From: Lentinula raphanica
Taxonomy: Eukaryota > Basidiomycota > Agaricomycetes > Agaricales > Omphalotaceae
Reading direction: 5' to 3'
DNA length: 64,000 nucleotides
Assembly: GCA_027919835.1 (NCBI GenBank)
Contig: JANVFP010000011.1
Location: 992,001-1,056,000, forward strand
Below, one piece after another: positions 1 through 11,117 of this stretch. The position numbers and the translations under genes were made by a program. Numbering within the stretch: position 1 is the first letter of the stretch; the number at the start of each line of letters is the position of its first letter. The notes beneath the pieces are model-generated. The model had not been told where the DNA came from and did no database searches. It worked only from the letters and a program-made list of their open reading frames with translations.

Positions 1-194
1 CGTTTTCTGTTCAAAATAGTTGTAATCATACTCCTCATGGAATTTATATTCTACACCTGCTTCAAAAGGACTGAAAGTCTGAAATTCGTAAGAGTACGTT
101 AGCTAGGAGGTCTTACTAATATTGGACCTTCCTGTGAGCGCTTAAGCTCCTAATTTTCACCTTGTCTTTCCGTTGTTGTTCCGTCTCGTCTTTC
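1..194. other. Non-coding flank upstream of the transposase
   Basis: No gene, RNA or clear terminal inverted repeat seen. It may contain the left end and promoter of the Plavaka element. Confidence 0.3.
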
Positions 195-3100
195 ATGGAT
201 TATTCATGCCCTGTCTGCGACAAATTCTTCTCGAGGCCTCAAGACCGCCAAACCCATCTGAAGCAGAAAACCGATCCTCAGCATAAAGCTCACCTTGATG
301 ATAGGTATCGCGAGCGCAGCCAGCTTTTTCAGAATACTGTGAGGGCAGCTTCTCTGGCACAAAACTCCGAGGGAAATTCTCGACTTATCAGAGATGCTAT
401 CCCCGATATACAAGGACGACTGAAAAGACGTCGTGGTCCTTCCCCATCGCCTCCTGCTGAATCTCTCGGAGCGGAGGAGAAAGATGAACCTTCCTTGGAG
501 AATGCGATGGACGTCGATGAACCTATAGAGAATCCCATGAATATGGAAGTAGATCGGGTGGTCCTCGATCCAGACGACTTTGATACGGAAGACTTCGATG
601 ATTCTGACGACGAGGGCGAGATTGTCCTAGCTCCTGACGCTCTGGATCAGACCGAAGAAGAACTCCTTCAGCAGGAGATAAATAGCTACGTACGAGAGCT
701 ATATGGTACCGACGACATAGACTTGGACAATCTATTCAACTTCCTCCCTAACGATGACGATGAAGCATTGCCTACTTTCGCTTCGGCATCCTCTTCCTCT
801 CGGCCGATTCATCCATCCTTAGTAGATGAAGAGGATACTTTCTGCTCGTGGAATCGAAAAGCGGGACGTGTTCTCAGAGTAGAGAAGAATATCCAGCAGC
901 GATGGCAAGGTATCTCCTCAGGAAAAGAAGAAGAAGAAGCAGAAAGCTATAGTCCTTTTGCTTCGAGGTTAGAATGGGAGGTGTGCCAGTGGGCAGTGAA
1001 AGAAAAGGTTTCTCAAAGTTCTTTCAATCGGTTTCTCAAAATACCTCAGGTATTCTCTGCTTCCTGTTTAGTCTATATACCACTGACGGCTTTTGCAGGT
1101 AAAAGACAAGCTGGGCATCAAGTTCAACAACGCTAAATCTATGCTAGACAAGCTCGACAAAGTTCCCGATCGTGCTGGTCCCTGGTTCACGAAAAAGCTC
1201 TCCTTCAAAGATAGACCCGACGAGGAATTCACGGTTCATCATAGAGATCCTGTGGAAGCTATCAAAGCCCTTTGGGGCGATCCCTCCCTGGCGAATGACT
1301 TAGTATATCAACCAGCCAAACTCTTTCGGAATGAAGAAGATCAGTCGGAAGAGAACAGGATTTTCACGGAAATGTGGACGGGAAGCTTTTGGCATGCGGC
1401 TCAGGTAAGTATTCGAGGGTCTTGACGAAAGAACAAAATTCAGATAACGTTTAGAAACACATCCCAGAAGGAGCCACCTTAGCTCCAGTAATCCTAGCTA
1501 CCGATAAAACTCAACTTACTCAATTTTCTGGCAATAAATCCGCTTATCCTGTCTATCTTACGCTGGGAAACATTCCCAAAGATCTAAGGAGGAAACCTGA
1601 ATCTCGAGCTTGTGTTCTGATCGCCTATCTTTCTGTCGACCAACCGAGCAAGAAAGGACTCTCTAAAAGACAATTTAAACTCAGAAAGTACCAAATATTC
1701 CATCGATCCATGGCTATAGTTTTGGAGACTTTGAAAAAGGCAGGAAATCCTGGAGGACCTGGAGTGGAGATGGTAGGGGGAGATGGTTCCGTTCGTCGAG
1801 TTTATCCTGTGCTTGCGGCTTATGTAGCCGACTATCCCGAGCAATGCTTGGTTACCTGTACCAAGTACGGTACATGTCCCAAATGCCGAAGAAAAGCGAA
1901 AGAGTTAAGCGAACCTACCCCAGGTGTTCCTCGAACGCAACGTTGGACCGCTCAGATCATTCATGACGCTCAAGAGGCAGCGGCAGATGGAGGCAAATCA
2001 GTGCATACTCGAACGATGCAGGATGATGTCGCAGGGGGTAACTATGAGCCTTTCTGGGAAGGATTCCCTGTTACAGACATTCACCGCTGCGTAGCACCAG
2101 ACGTGCTTCATCAGCTGTATCAGGGTGTACTCAAGCACTTGATAGAATGGGTACAGACTGTAGTGGGAAAGGAGGAGTTAGATGAAAGGATCCAGCAGTT
2201 ACCTCCTGCTCCAGGCGTTCGATATTTCTCCAAGGGGATTTCCAGTCTCTCTCAAGTCTCGGGAACTGAAAGGAAACACATCTTACGCGTTCTACTGGCC
2301 TGTCTGGTAGGAAAGATGGACCCAAAAGGGATAACGGCTTGCAGATCAATCCTTCACTTCATTCAGCTAGCTCAGTATCCCTCTCACGATCAGGACACGC
2401 TGAAGTACATGAAGGAAGAGCTCCATACTTGGCACCAATATAGAGACTACTTCATCAGTGAGGACGCACGTATTCATTTCGATATACCCAAATTCCACTC
2501 TCTTCTACACTATGTCGACTCTATCAAATGGATAGGTACCACAGATAATACCAATACTGAAGCCTTCGAACGGCTGCATATAGATTTCGCCAAAGAGGGC
2601 TGGCGTTCCAGCAACAAAAGAGATCACTTCCCCCAGATGATCGCCTTCATTAATCGTCAGGAAAAAGTATCTTCTTTCGACTTTTACAGATCTTGGGTCC
2701 CGAGTTTGAACGCTGATATCCAAGAGGATCCGGAGTCATCTAATCTGGTACTTCAGCGTTCTGATGAATCGATCGATGAATCGGTCGATGAAAATCAACA
2801 AATCGTGATCAAGCGGCGTCTATTGGTAACGCCACAGAAGCCAGAAAAGCCAGAACGTTCTTCAGTTCTGATCAGCCTCTCAAAATATCCCAAGGAGCCC
2901 AAGAAGAAGCTCGCTGCTATCTCACTCTTGCACGGGGCCCCAGGATTTCTGGCAACCTTGAAGCTCTTCCTGAACGATTTCTTACAGAAGAAGCGTAAGA
3001 GAGGGGTAGCTCTGGGAGGATATTTGCCTTTCAGGACCCTCGAAGTTTGGCATAGTTTCGGTCTCATTCCCCTCAAAATTCTGGACGAACCCGATAAATC

Positions 3101-3628
3101 GTTGATCAAAGCCCAGCCCCTCACGGGCAAAGATAAACCTGCAAGATTCGACACTGTCATAGTTTTGGAAGACGATAGAGCACAATCTACAGCAGTTCAA
3201 GGTAAAACACTCTGCTCCTCTAGATCTGAAATCCTCTCATTCTTCTATTTTCTCATTCAGGCTGTAGAGCTGCTCGCGTAAGAGTCATATTTTGTCTGCC
3301 TCAAACGGTGTTGGATAAGAAGGATTCAAAAGTGGAAGCACCGCCTAACTGGCCTCAGGAACCTTTGGCCTATGTTACCTGGTATACTCGTTTTAAATCT
3401 GCCCCTGATACTGCGACAGGTATGTATAAGGTAGAGCCTGCAGTAGCCTCCAATGGAGTACCCCAAGGCGCTATCATTCCTCTATCTAATATTCGCCAAA
3501 GCTGCATGCTGGTACCTGGTAGGGCAACATGGGACAAGGGCTGGAAGAAAGATAACGTTCTTGATGAATGTTCTACCTTTTTCGTCAACAACTTACAGAC
3601 CAAGTATGCCTATCAGACCATCTATTGA
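195..3628 (+). mobile_element. Intact Plavaka-type DNA transposase (CACTA-related)
   Basis: Encodes a transposase of about 1091 aa from four exons (195-1049, 1099-1404, 1455-3201, 3261-3628), all in phase with GT-AG introns. The N-terminus has a C2H2 finger (CPVC...H...H), followed by an acidic disordered stretch. The core contains the block ATDKTQLTQFSGNKSAYPVY and the later block NTEAFERLHIDFAKEGWRS, which I associate with the Plavaka transposase family of Agaricomycetes. The end KYAYQTIY is the usual family C-terminus. The start at 195 (MDYSCPVC) puts the finger at the N-terminus; an upstream in-frame ATG at 162 is possible. No frame break was seen, so the copy may be young. I could not find convincing terminal inverted repeats, so the element's ends are unknown. 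KDZ is the main alternative family. Confidence 0.85.
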
Positions 3629-4435
3629 CTCTTTGGAGCATTTGATCAGTACGTTTCTCCTCCTTTCAACATTCTAACAGAATCTTACACAATTTACATC
3701 CAGTGGCCTACGTTCTTCTATCGTCTTTCGATAGTACCTTTCCCGCTCTCTATAGCATCTGGCGGAGACTGGAGTCTGTGGAGATATGGAAGAGGCGGTA
3801 TAAACGTGTGTTGGCTTCAACGAATACTTCGTAGGCTACGGGCTAAGCAAGGTGAGACGCCGTAGTATCTGGTGAAGGAGTAGGCGTACTGGATTTTGGG
3901 GTCCTTGCTTTTGCTGCATGTTTGGAGGCATCTTGAAGAGAGTGTGTTGGATAAGGACAACGGGTGACAATTTCTCCTCAAACGGTGAGCTCCCTATTCA
4001 GGTAACCACACATCCCTCGTTCCATCTGGTTGACTCACACGCAGCGAACTCTCCTTGTGTCAAGGTCCAAGACTCTCCTGCTCCTGCCTGTGCTAGGCAA
4101 AAAGACGTATAGCATTCATCATTTCATGCTCAAAAGAAAGGCTAAGTAGAGAGGAAGAGGTCAAGCATTGTCGCTAGGTTTTCCTCGCTAAACCTCATCT
4201 GTCAAGTCTCGCTTGTTCAATCAAGATACCATGTTGTGCTCCAGAGTCCCGATGTATTATCTCTTTCATAGAAATTCTAATGAGGCTCATAGCTCCCAGC
4301 CCTACTCGTCCAACACTGTGCTCTGTCTGTCCTTTCCGATATATTGTGAATGACTTTGAGGGTCTGTAGAAGTCTAGCAGTATGTCTGAACAGAGATAAC
4401 ATTTTCCTCTTCATCCCTGTCGTACCCTCCGTTTC
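3629..4435. other. Non-coding region 3' of the Plavaka transposase
   Basis: Only short chance reading frames are present. It probably includes the 3' untranslated region and right end of the transposon. No inverted repeat matching the left flank was recognised. Confidence 0.3.
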
Positions 4436-4502
4436 CTCGTCATCCCTCTCGTACTCTCCGTTCCCTCTCGTACCCTCCGTTCCCTCTCGTACCCTCCGGG
4501 AC
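4436..4502. repeat. Minisatellite, 19-bp unit
   Basis: Imperfect tandem copies of TACCCTCCGTTCCCTCTCG, about three to four units, pyrimidine-rich on the plus strand. It lies 75-140 bp upstream of the DUF6532-like gene, so it may sit in that gene's promoter. Confidence 0.7.
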
Positions 4503-4575
4503 GCAGAACCCGGAGGTATTTTTAAACCTTTCAAGCACCCGTGAGAATTTCGAACTTCTCTACTTTCCTTCCTCC

Positions 4576-7352
4576 ATGTCAAAGCGTCGGAATTCAAAGT
4601 CGGAAAGAAATTCTACTTCTGAGCGTAGCAATACCAAAAGAAGAAAGGAGGCTGGCTCTGCAGACACTTCCAGACAGTCGAAAGCACAGGACGATGTTGA
4701 TTCTTCATACTCTAACTCTAAGCCTACGAAGAAGACGAAGTCTTCAACTGCAAAACCGCTTCCCAAGTCTACAGCTAAGCCACTTTCGAGGTCCGCTTCT
4801 TCCGATGCAAAGCCCCTTCCTAGGTCTATTTCGAAACCTTCTACTCAGACCCATCCCATCAGACAAACCATCACGAAGACACCCGAAGAGGCTGAAGACC
4901 GTTATATGGGTACTCTTGAATCTATCGCCCCTCCTATGGACAAGAAAGCAGTGAAAGAAAGCAAAAGTCAGTACGCTAATTGACAGAGGCTACCGTTTTT
5001 GACGTGTTTCCTCCTTTTCACGCGTCTCTTTCACGCGTCTCTCTCCAACGAACGTACTCAATTCCAATGCCCCGCAACGAAACACTGCTTGAAACGAACG
5101 CGCGTTCTGACTCGATGTCACTCTACACTGGATGTTGCTTCAACTCTCAGAGGGTATCGTTCTCAACAACGAGGAAACAAACGCAGATCTAGGGGACGTC
5201 GTTGAATTATTTGACTCCGGTGAGCTTTCAATGCTTCCTGTTTGTTTCTCCTTTGTTTCAATTTGTCTTGGGCCTTCACAGAAGAAGAAGATGATGACAA
5301 GAGGAAGCAGGATCATAGTGAGGAAGAAGAAGAGGACGAAGAGGAAGAAGAAGAGGACGAGGACGAAAACACCTTCGCTCGAAATTGGGAGGACGATGTA
5401 TGTGAGTTTATGTGTTTCTTCCTTTCACCTAGTAAAGTCTTTGTAGATGAACGTCAAAGATGTCACCAAGGCTAAGAAGAAGAAGACCAAGAAGGGCTCA
5501 TCGAGGAAAGGTAAAGTGTTGGAAACGGACTTCGAGGACTTCAGACTTGCTCGCTTGGCCAAGAGTAGCGTTCGCTTGGCTATATGTATCAAGGATATGT
5601 GGCCTCACAACGATAAAGTAGGGTTGGAGTTATTGGAGGAAGCGCTCGGGAAGAGGAATAATAGGGAAAAGCTAGCAAGTCTGGCGAAGATCACAGAGAA
5701 CCCTGAGGATTTGGAGGACTTCGTACGATTTGTGAGTGTTCTCACTTCTATGCTTCGCCAAATAGGAACTCAGAGCCTTCAGATGAACTACGGTGGTCCT
5801 GCCGTACGTTTGGATGTGGCTGTACCTACTAGATTCCTGGTAGCGGAATTCTACCAACTCTCCGGCGCAAAGGGATCTAAAGCGCAAGAAAAAGTTGTTG
5901 AGTATCCTTTCATCTATGCTGCGCTGTTCTATGGAACTGAAAAACTTCGGTCGTACAGGCTGACAAGGTGAACTGGTTGTTAGATGAAAGAAGATATCAT
6001 GAAGAGGTAGACCTGGAGGTTAGTAGTTACTCAGTATCCAAGAATTGTGCTGCACTCACTTTACTTAGGATCGCACGACCGGAGGCCAACCTTTCCGGTC
6101 GCCTCTAATATCGAAAATTCTACAAGCGCAATTTGTCAACAAGACTTCCCATCAAGACGAATTGTTGAGGGATTATCTGGAAGACAAAGAGCTGGTCCCT
6201 CCAAAATTGATTGCCATGATAGCAGCTACGGTGGGCGATGACCTTCTAAGCGATCTGCCTTATTTCTGAATCTTGTAGCAGATTGAGCACGCGTTGACTG
6301 AATGGACCGGGGGAGTCAGAGCAGAAATATTCTTAACACGAAACAACGTCGAAGCAAGGTAAGAGGTTTTCTTTTCTATCCACTTTCCTTCTTCGTACCC
6401 TCTGCTCTTCATACCCTTTCTGCACTGAGTTCTATAGGCTCGCTCCCATCACTTACCAAGAATGCCTATTGTGGCCACTGCCGAAAGCTACTATGCTTAT
6501 CGTTCGAACGAACTAGAGAACGCCACAACGCCTATAGTGCCATCGTACGCTTATCGTTCGAACGAACTTGAGCAAAAGCGAGCACGCCACAACGCCTATC
6601 GTGCCATCGTACGAAAGCGGCTTTTTGGCGTTCGCATCGTGCCATTATCGTTATGAAGAACACTTTTCTTTTCCTTACTCTTCTTTCGGTCTTATTAGCA
6701 CTGATTACTGACTGATTCTGTTGTAGATATAGGCAGCTGCTTATTACTATGAGTAAAACAAGGAAAAGGGCTCCAACTTATCTCGAGGCTTTGGGGAAGA
6801 AGTTGTACAAAGACATGATGTATGAGATCTTCACTTCTTTTCTGCCCTGTCCTCAAAGTTATTATTTCTAGGTCTGTAGATTACCGAGGAGAAAACTACA
6901 AGGAACCGGATTACAATTTCAAGAACCTCGAATCTTGGGCTCAAGAGGAACTTCTTCATATGGCCAACGACAGCAGCAACGAAGAAGAGGAAGCCAAAGT
7001 CGAAGGAGGCGTCACTCGTAAAGCAACAGGGAGAGGAAGCAGCGGGGTGGGAGGTAGCTCTAGCAAGACCGGCGTTAGCAAGACTGGCGGTAGCAAGGCG
7101 GGCAGTAGCAAGGAGGGTGGTGGGAGTAGCAGAGCTGGAGGTAGCAGGGCGGTAGGAGGAAGTGGGAGATATTCAGGGGGTGGGGGCAGTGGCAGCGGAG
7201 GAGGCAGTGGCAGTGGCGCAGGAACCAGTGGTGGAGGAGGTGGCGGCGGCGGCGGCTATGACTACGAGGACCTCTACGAAGACAAAGATGACGACAACGT
7301 TGCCAGAGGAGGAGATGGCATAGACTATACCATGGACAACAACGATTCCTAA
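4576..7352 (+). CDS. DUF6532-like protein with acidic linker and Gly/Ser-rich tail
   Basis: Multi-exon gene; the first ATG used is 4576 (MSKRRNSK). It starts with a basic Ser/Lys-rich region, then a Glu/Asp run (around 5281-5390), then a helical domain (LETDFEDFRLARLAKSSVRL). Late exons read PPKLIAMIAAT | IEHALTEWTGGVRAEIF across a 51-bp intron at 6229-6279, matching the C-terminal pattern I know for DUF6532 proteins of mushrooms. The tail (7020-7260) is almost pure Gly/Ser with a short acidic end. The function of DUF6532 is unknown. Splicing between about 4980 and 5130 is uncertain: frames shift there without an obvious intron, and a 14-bp direct repeat (TTTCACGCGTCTC) is present. One intron (6359-6726) is unusually long. 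The adjacent transposase suggests either cargo or a shared repeat-rich niche. Confidence 0.6.
6494..6613. repeat. Tandem duplication inside a DUF6532 intron
   Basis: Two units beginning GCTTATCGTTCGAACGAACT and ending GTGCCATCGTACG (6494-6548 and 6549-6613), the second with a short insertion. Each holds the palindrome-like TTCGAACGAA. They account for much of the only long intron in this gene. Confidence 0.7.
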
Positions 7353-8749
7353 GTTTGCTATCTTGCTGCCTGCTAATTTGCTATCATTGTATCATATATC
7401 TGTTACTCTCGCACTGTATATAACTGCCCCAGAATCCAATAAAGGATCTCACTCAGATTTTACAAACTTGAGGGGTGTAGAATGCTCTAGTAAGGATACT
7501 GTGAGGACTTGAAAAGCATATGAGCTTTCTTGCAGAGACCTCCAGAGAGCCAAAGTGTCGAGACAATGCTTTGATAGTATTTTGAGAGTGAAAGAAAGTA
7601 TTTGCAAGTTGTGAAGAGAATCCAAGAGTTATCTGAGGTAGAGTTTAAGAAAGTTTGACAACTTTGAGTTCTCTTGTGGAGACTTTCAAATAGTTAGAGA
7701 GAGCCTAAATGTTCGAGCAAATGTTTTAAGGGGCTTTGAGGATACTTTAAGAATAGCAAAAAGTATTTGTAAGTTTTGAAGAGAACTTAGTAGTCTTCTG
7801 AGGTAGAGTTTGGGAAATTTCTACAACTTTGAGCTCTCTTATGGAGACTTACAAGTAGTTAGAGAAAGCCATAGTGTTTGAGCAAATGTTTTAAGGGACT
7901 TTCAGAGTACTTCTAGAATAGAAAAAAGTATTTGTAAGTTTTGGAGAGAACTCAAGAGTCTTCAAAGTAAATTTTGAGAAAGCTTGATAGCTTTGAAAGA
8001 GCATAGAAGAAAACCAAGGTTCTTAGCTAGAACTATTGGATATTTTTGAATACCTGGTACTACTTTGAGGATATTTGAAAGAGAAATGAAAGCACTCAAT
8101 ACTGTTTTCAGAGACTTTCAAAGGAAAAAGAAGTAATTGTTGGGAATCTCAAAAGAATTTTGTAATCTTGATAGCACCCTGATAGACTGGTCAAGAAGGC
8201 AAAGAGAATGTTAAGGAACCTTGTAGTTCCCCTAAAATTTTATGAAGAGCTGTAAAGATTCTTGAATACTTTCCAAAAACTTGAAAGGAATTCTTAAAAC
8301 TAACAGTTCAATAACAAAACACATTGAAGATACTCAAGAGAAAAATTAAGGAAAACAAAAGAAATTCTGACATACTTCAGGGAGATGTCAGGGATTTTTT
8401 AAAGACTTTCCAGATTCCCAAGAATTATTAGAAGTTTTTTTAAGAGAAAAAAATATCTTCTGAAAAATATAAATAAATCTGGAGCAAACATATTGAATTT
8501 CAGATGCTCCAAGAGTCAATGGAAGCAATTGATTTCTTTTCTCTGGTTCTTCCAAATTTTCAAAAAATATTTTCAAATCTCTTTGTATTACCCTATTCTC
8601 CCAAGGCTTTGAGGGGCCATCTCTGGGGAGTCTAGAGGGTCTAGAGTGCTGAGGCTCCCTAGAGCGTCTAGAGCACTACAGATCTACCTTGAGGTGTCTA
8701 GAGATAGAACCATTTTTCCTGATGTTTCTTAACCAAAACTTAGAAATTT
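7353..8749. repeat. AT-rich region with degenerate ~165-bp tandem repeats
   Basis: No gene. From about 7480 to 7995 three diverged units can be aligned; the landmark GAG(T/C)TCTCTT(G/A)TGGAGACTT recurs at 7666 and 7831 (period 165), with a shorter older unit at about 7522. Phrases such as AAGTATTTGTAAGTTTTG also recur at this spacing. The rest (8000-8740) is purine-rich, AT-rich sequence without open frames, perhaps further decayed repeat. Confidence 0.6.
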
Positions 8750-10765
8750 GACTACATCCGTACCTATGACTGCATTGCTTCCATTGACAATGACACCCTC
8801 CTCCCTCTCTTCACCAGAGCCATTGAACACGGTGAAATCCCGTCGTCGTGGCTCATATCTATCATCATTGCCTTACCGAAGCCTGGTAAGGATAATACCA
8901 ACCCAGCGAACTACCGCGCGATAGCTCTGGAGAGCTGCGTGCTCAAGTTTGCCTCCCTATTGGTCCACTACAAACTCTGCCAGGCACTCGAACAATCACA
9001 CATCATCCCTCCTTCGCAGAACGGATTCCGAGAGGGTTACCGCACGAACAACAACACATTCGTCTTACGAACAATCATAGAAAAGGCCCAATCAGACGGC
9101 CATCCCACGTATGCAGCTTTTGTCGACATCTCCAATGCATTCCCTTCCACAAATCAGAACGGTCTCTGGAACAGACTAGCTGATTCAGGATTAACTGGTA
9201 AATACTTCGACTGGATCCGGCATCTGTACAGCAACATGTCTTATGTCATTGCTCATAACGGTGAACTCTCCGCTCACTTCCAAGCCCTGTCAGGTGTCCT
9301 GATGGGTGATCCCTCATCGCCGACACTCTGGAATATTTTTCTCTCCTCTTTTGCCCTGAAGCCAGACCCTGACGACATCCCTCTTATGGCAACCTTAATC
9401 TCTCACCTGGAGCACGCTGATGACATGGTAATCATCTCTCGCTCCCACCTCGGCCTACAACGACACTTGAGAACGTTCGAATATTGGTGCCACGCTAACG
9501 CGCTGACTGTCAGCGCTGGGAAGTCATGGTTCATGGGCTTTGGCAGGTTACCGACACATCCTCCACCGGTCACCCTTTGTGGTGAGCCTCTTGCCTTTCG
9601 AGATTCCGGTCATTACGTGGGCGTGTACTTCCAGTCTATCTCCGGCGTGGACCTCTTTGCCGCCCATTACACAGAGAAGCGGAACATTGCTGTCGCTGCA
9701 GCTCGCGTCATCTCCAGCTCAGATCTCCTTGTCGGCAGTCGTCGTATGCCAGTGCCCATCTCAAAACAACTCTATACGGCTCTCGTGGATTGTCATCTAA
9801 CCAATGGCTGCGAAATTGTTATCGACCGTGACTCGAAATTGGTGGGACTGCTTGAAGACGTGCAGATCCGCTTTCTCCGCCGCATGCTTGGTGTATCTTC
9901 TAACTCGGTCATCTCCCCTCTCTTCACTGAGACTGGCATCCTTCCCATCCAGGCTCGTCGTCTGATTCTGGCTCTTCGATACCTGAAATATCTAGCATCG
10001 CTTCCTCCCTCTCATTACGCCGCCATTGCCCTGTCTCAAAACATCCTTCTACTGGACTCCCACTGTGCCTGCTGGTTGTCAGATATACAACAAGCTCTCA
10101 AACATTTCTCCCCTCATCTCAACCTTCCCCCACCCTCCGATCTCGATGGCCCTAACATTGATTCGCTCATCAAAGCTCTCACCTCATCCGTCAAGACAGA
10201 TCTGATCTCTAACCTCAACACATGGTCAAAGCTGTCCCTTTTACGAGACCGTCTCGAACCTAGGGACGTTGGACAACCGTCACACAAGGCCTTGTGTCTT
10301 CGTCACTACCTGACTGAAGTACACAACCACTCGCACCGTCGCTGGCTCACTAAGCTTCTATGCGGTGACTTAGTCCCTTTACTCTTCCGCGCATCGGCCT
10401 CAACACTCCGCAACCTTTCACCCGATGAAACTAACGCTCGCCTATGTCGAGCATGCCACCATACTTTAGAAACACCTCAACATATCCTACTACAATGCCA
10501 GACATTGCCTGGTCTCCGTCTGCTTCGCAGGGAATTTCTCATGTCTCTCCCTATTGCTCTTCCTATGTCCCTCTCCTTCTCTGATGAAGATGCCTTGTTT
10601 TACCTGAAAAGGCTCATCTTTGACTGGTCCTTAGTGACTGTCACCGCACAATTTATACACAGGTCTACCATGTACTGGAGAGACTTTACAGTCTCTGGTC
10701 ACCCTCCGGACCTCTTCACCCTTTCCTCTGACTCTTCTGATAGTTCCGAGGACGAGAGCTCGTAG
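8750..10765 (+). pseudogene. Reverse transcriptase ORF fragment of a LINE element
   Basis: One open frame of 672 codons to the stop, beginning without a start codon just downstream of an in-frame TAG at 8741. Reverse transcriptase motifs in order: ALPKPGKDNTNPANYRAIAL, FVDISNAFPS, GVLMGDPSSPTLWN and LEHADDMVII. The catalytic box is HADD where most elements have (Y/F)ADD; both aspartates are kept. The C-terminus has a CRAC...H....C zinc-knuckle-like motif (about residue 565) and an acidic tail. Endonuclease and the first ORF are absent. It reads as a dead-on-arrival copy with a well preserved frame, so the insertion may be recent. Confidence 0.85.
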
Positions 10766-11016
10766 ATTAATGCTCTCACCCGGCAGAACGGCTACCTATT
10801 TTCACTTAATGATTCTTGTATAATTGACTACCTAGCTTACTTACTTTGCCTAACTACTTTACTGTCTTACCCTGGTAGTCTACGTAGCCATCCATGTCAC
10901 CCTCTGCTCTCTCTGCAGTCTACCGTCTCCTTGCGGGATGAGCATTCGCTGCAGAGCTGACAGTTGGGCCTGGCTGTTCCCCAGTGGGACCCCATCTCCG
11001 GATGGAGCCGTGTAAT

Positions 11017-11044
11017 TTCCTTCCTTCCTTCCTTCCTTCCTTCC
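11017..11044. repeat. (TTCC)7 microsatellite, 3' tail of the LINE
   Basis: Seven TTCC units directly after the element's 3' untranslated region. Simple-repeat tails replace poly-A in several non-LTR lineages. Confidence 0.8.
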
Positions 11045-11117
11045 GGAGTATTGGATTCTGAAACATTGAAGAGAATCAATTGATGTTTCATACAAACACA
11101 GCTCTTGCCAGGAACAA

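Larger units (their letters stand above)
8750..11044 (+). mobile_element. 5'-truncated LINE-type non-LTR retrotransposon
   Basis: Coding homology starts abruptly inside the reverse transcriptase domain at 8750 and the element ends in (TTCC)7 at 11017-11044, in place of a poly-A tail. Loss of the 5' part is the normal outcome of target-primed reverse transcription. No target site duplication was identified. Confidence 0.85.

Noticed and set aside
195..3628. KDZ (Kyakuja-Dileera-Zisupton) transposase
   Set aside because: The ATDKTQLTQFSGNK and NTEAFERLHIDFAK blocks fit Plavaka better, and the typical KDZ CxC motif was not seen.
7020..7260. Gly/Ser repeats resembling a synthetic linker or vector
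   Set aside because: The tract is in frame with a DUF6532-like gene, has varied codons and an acidic native end, so it is ordinary low complexity.
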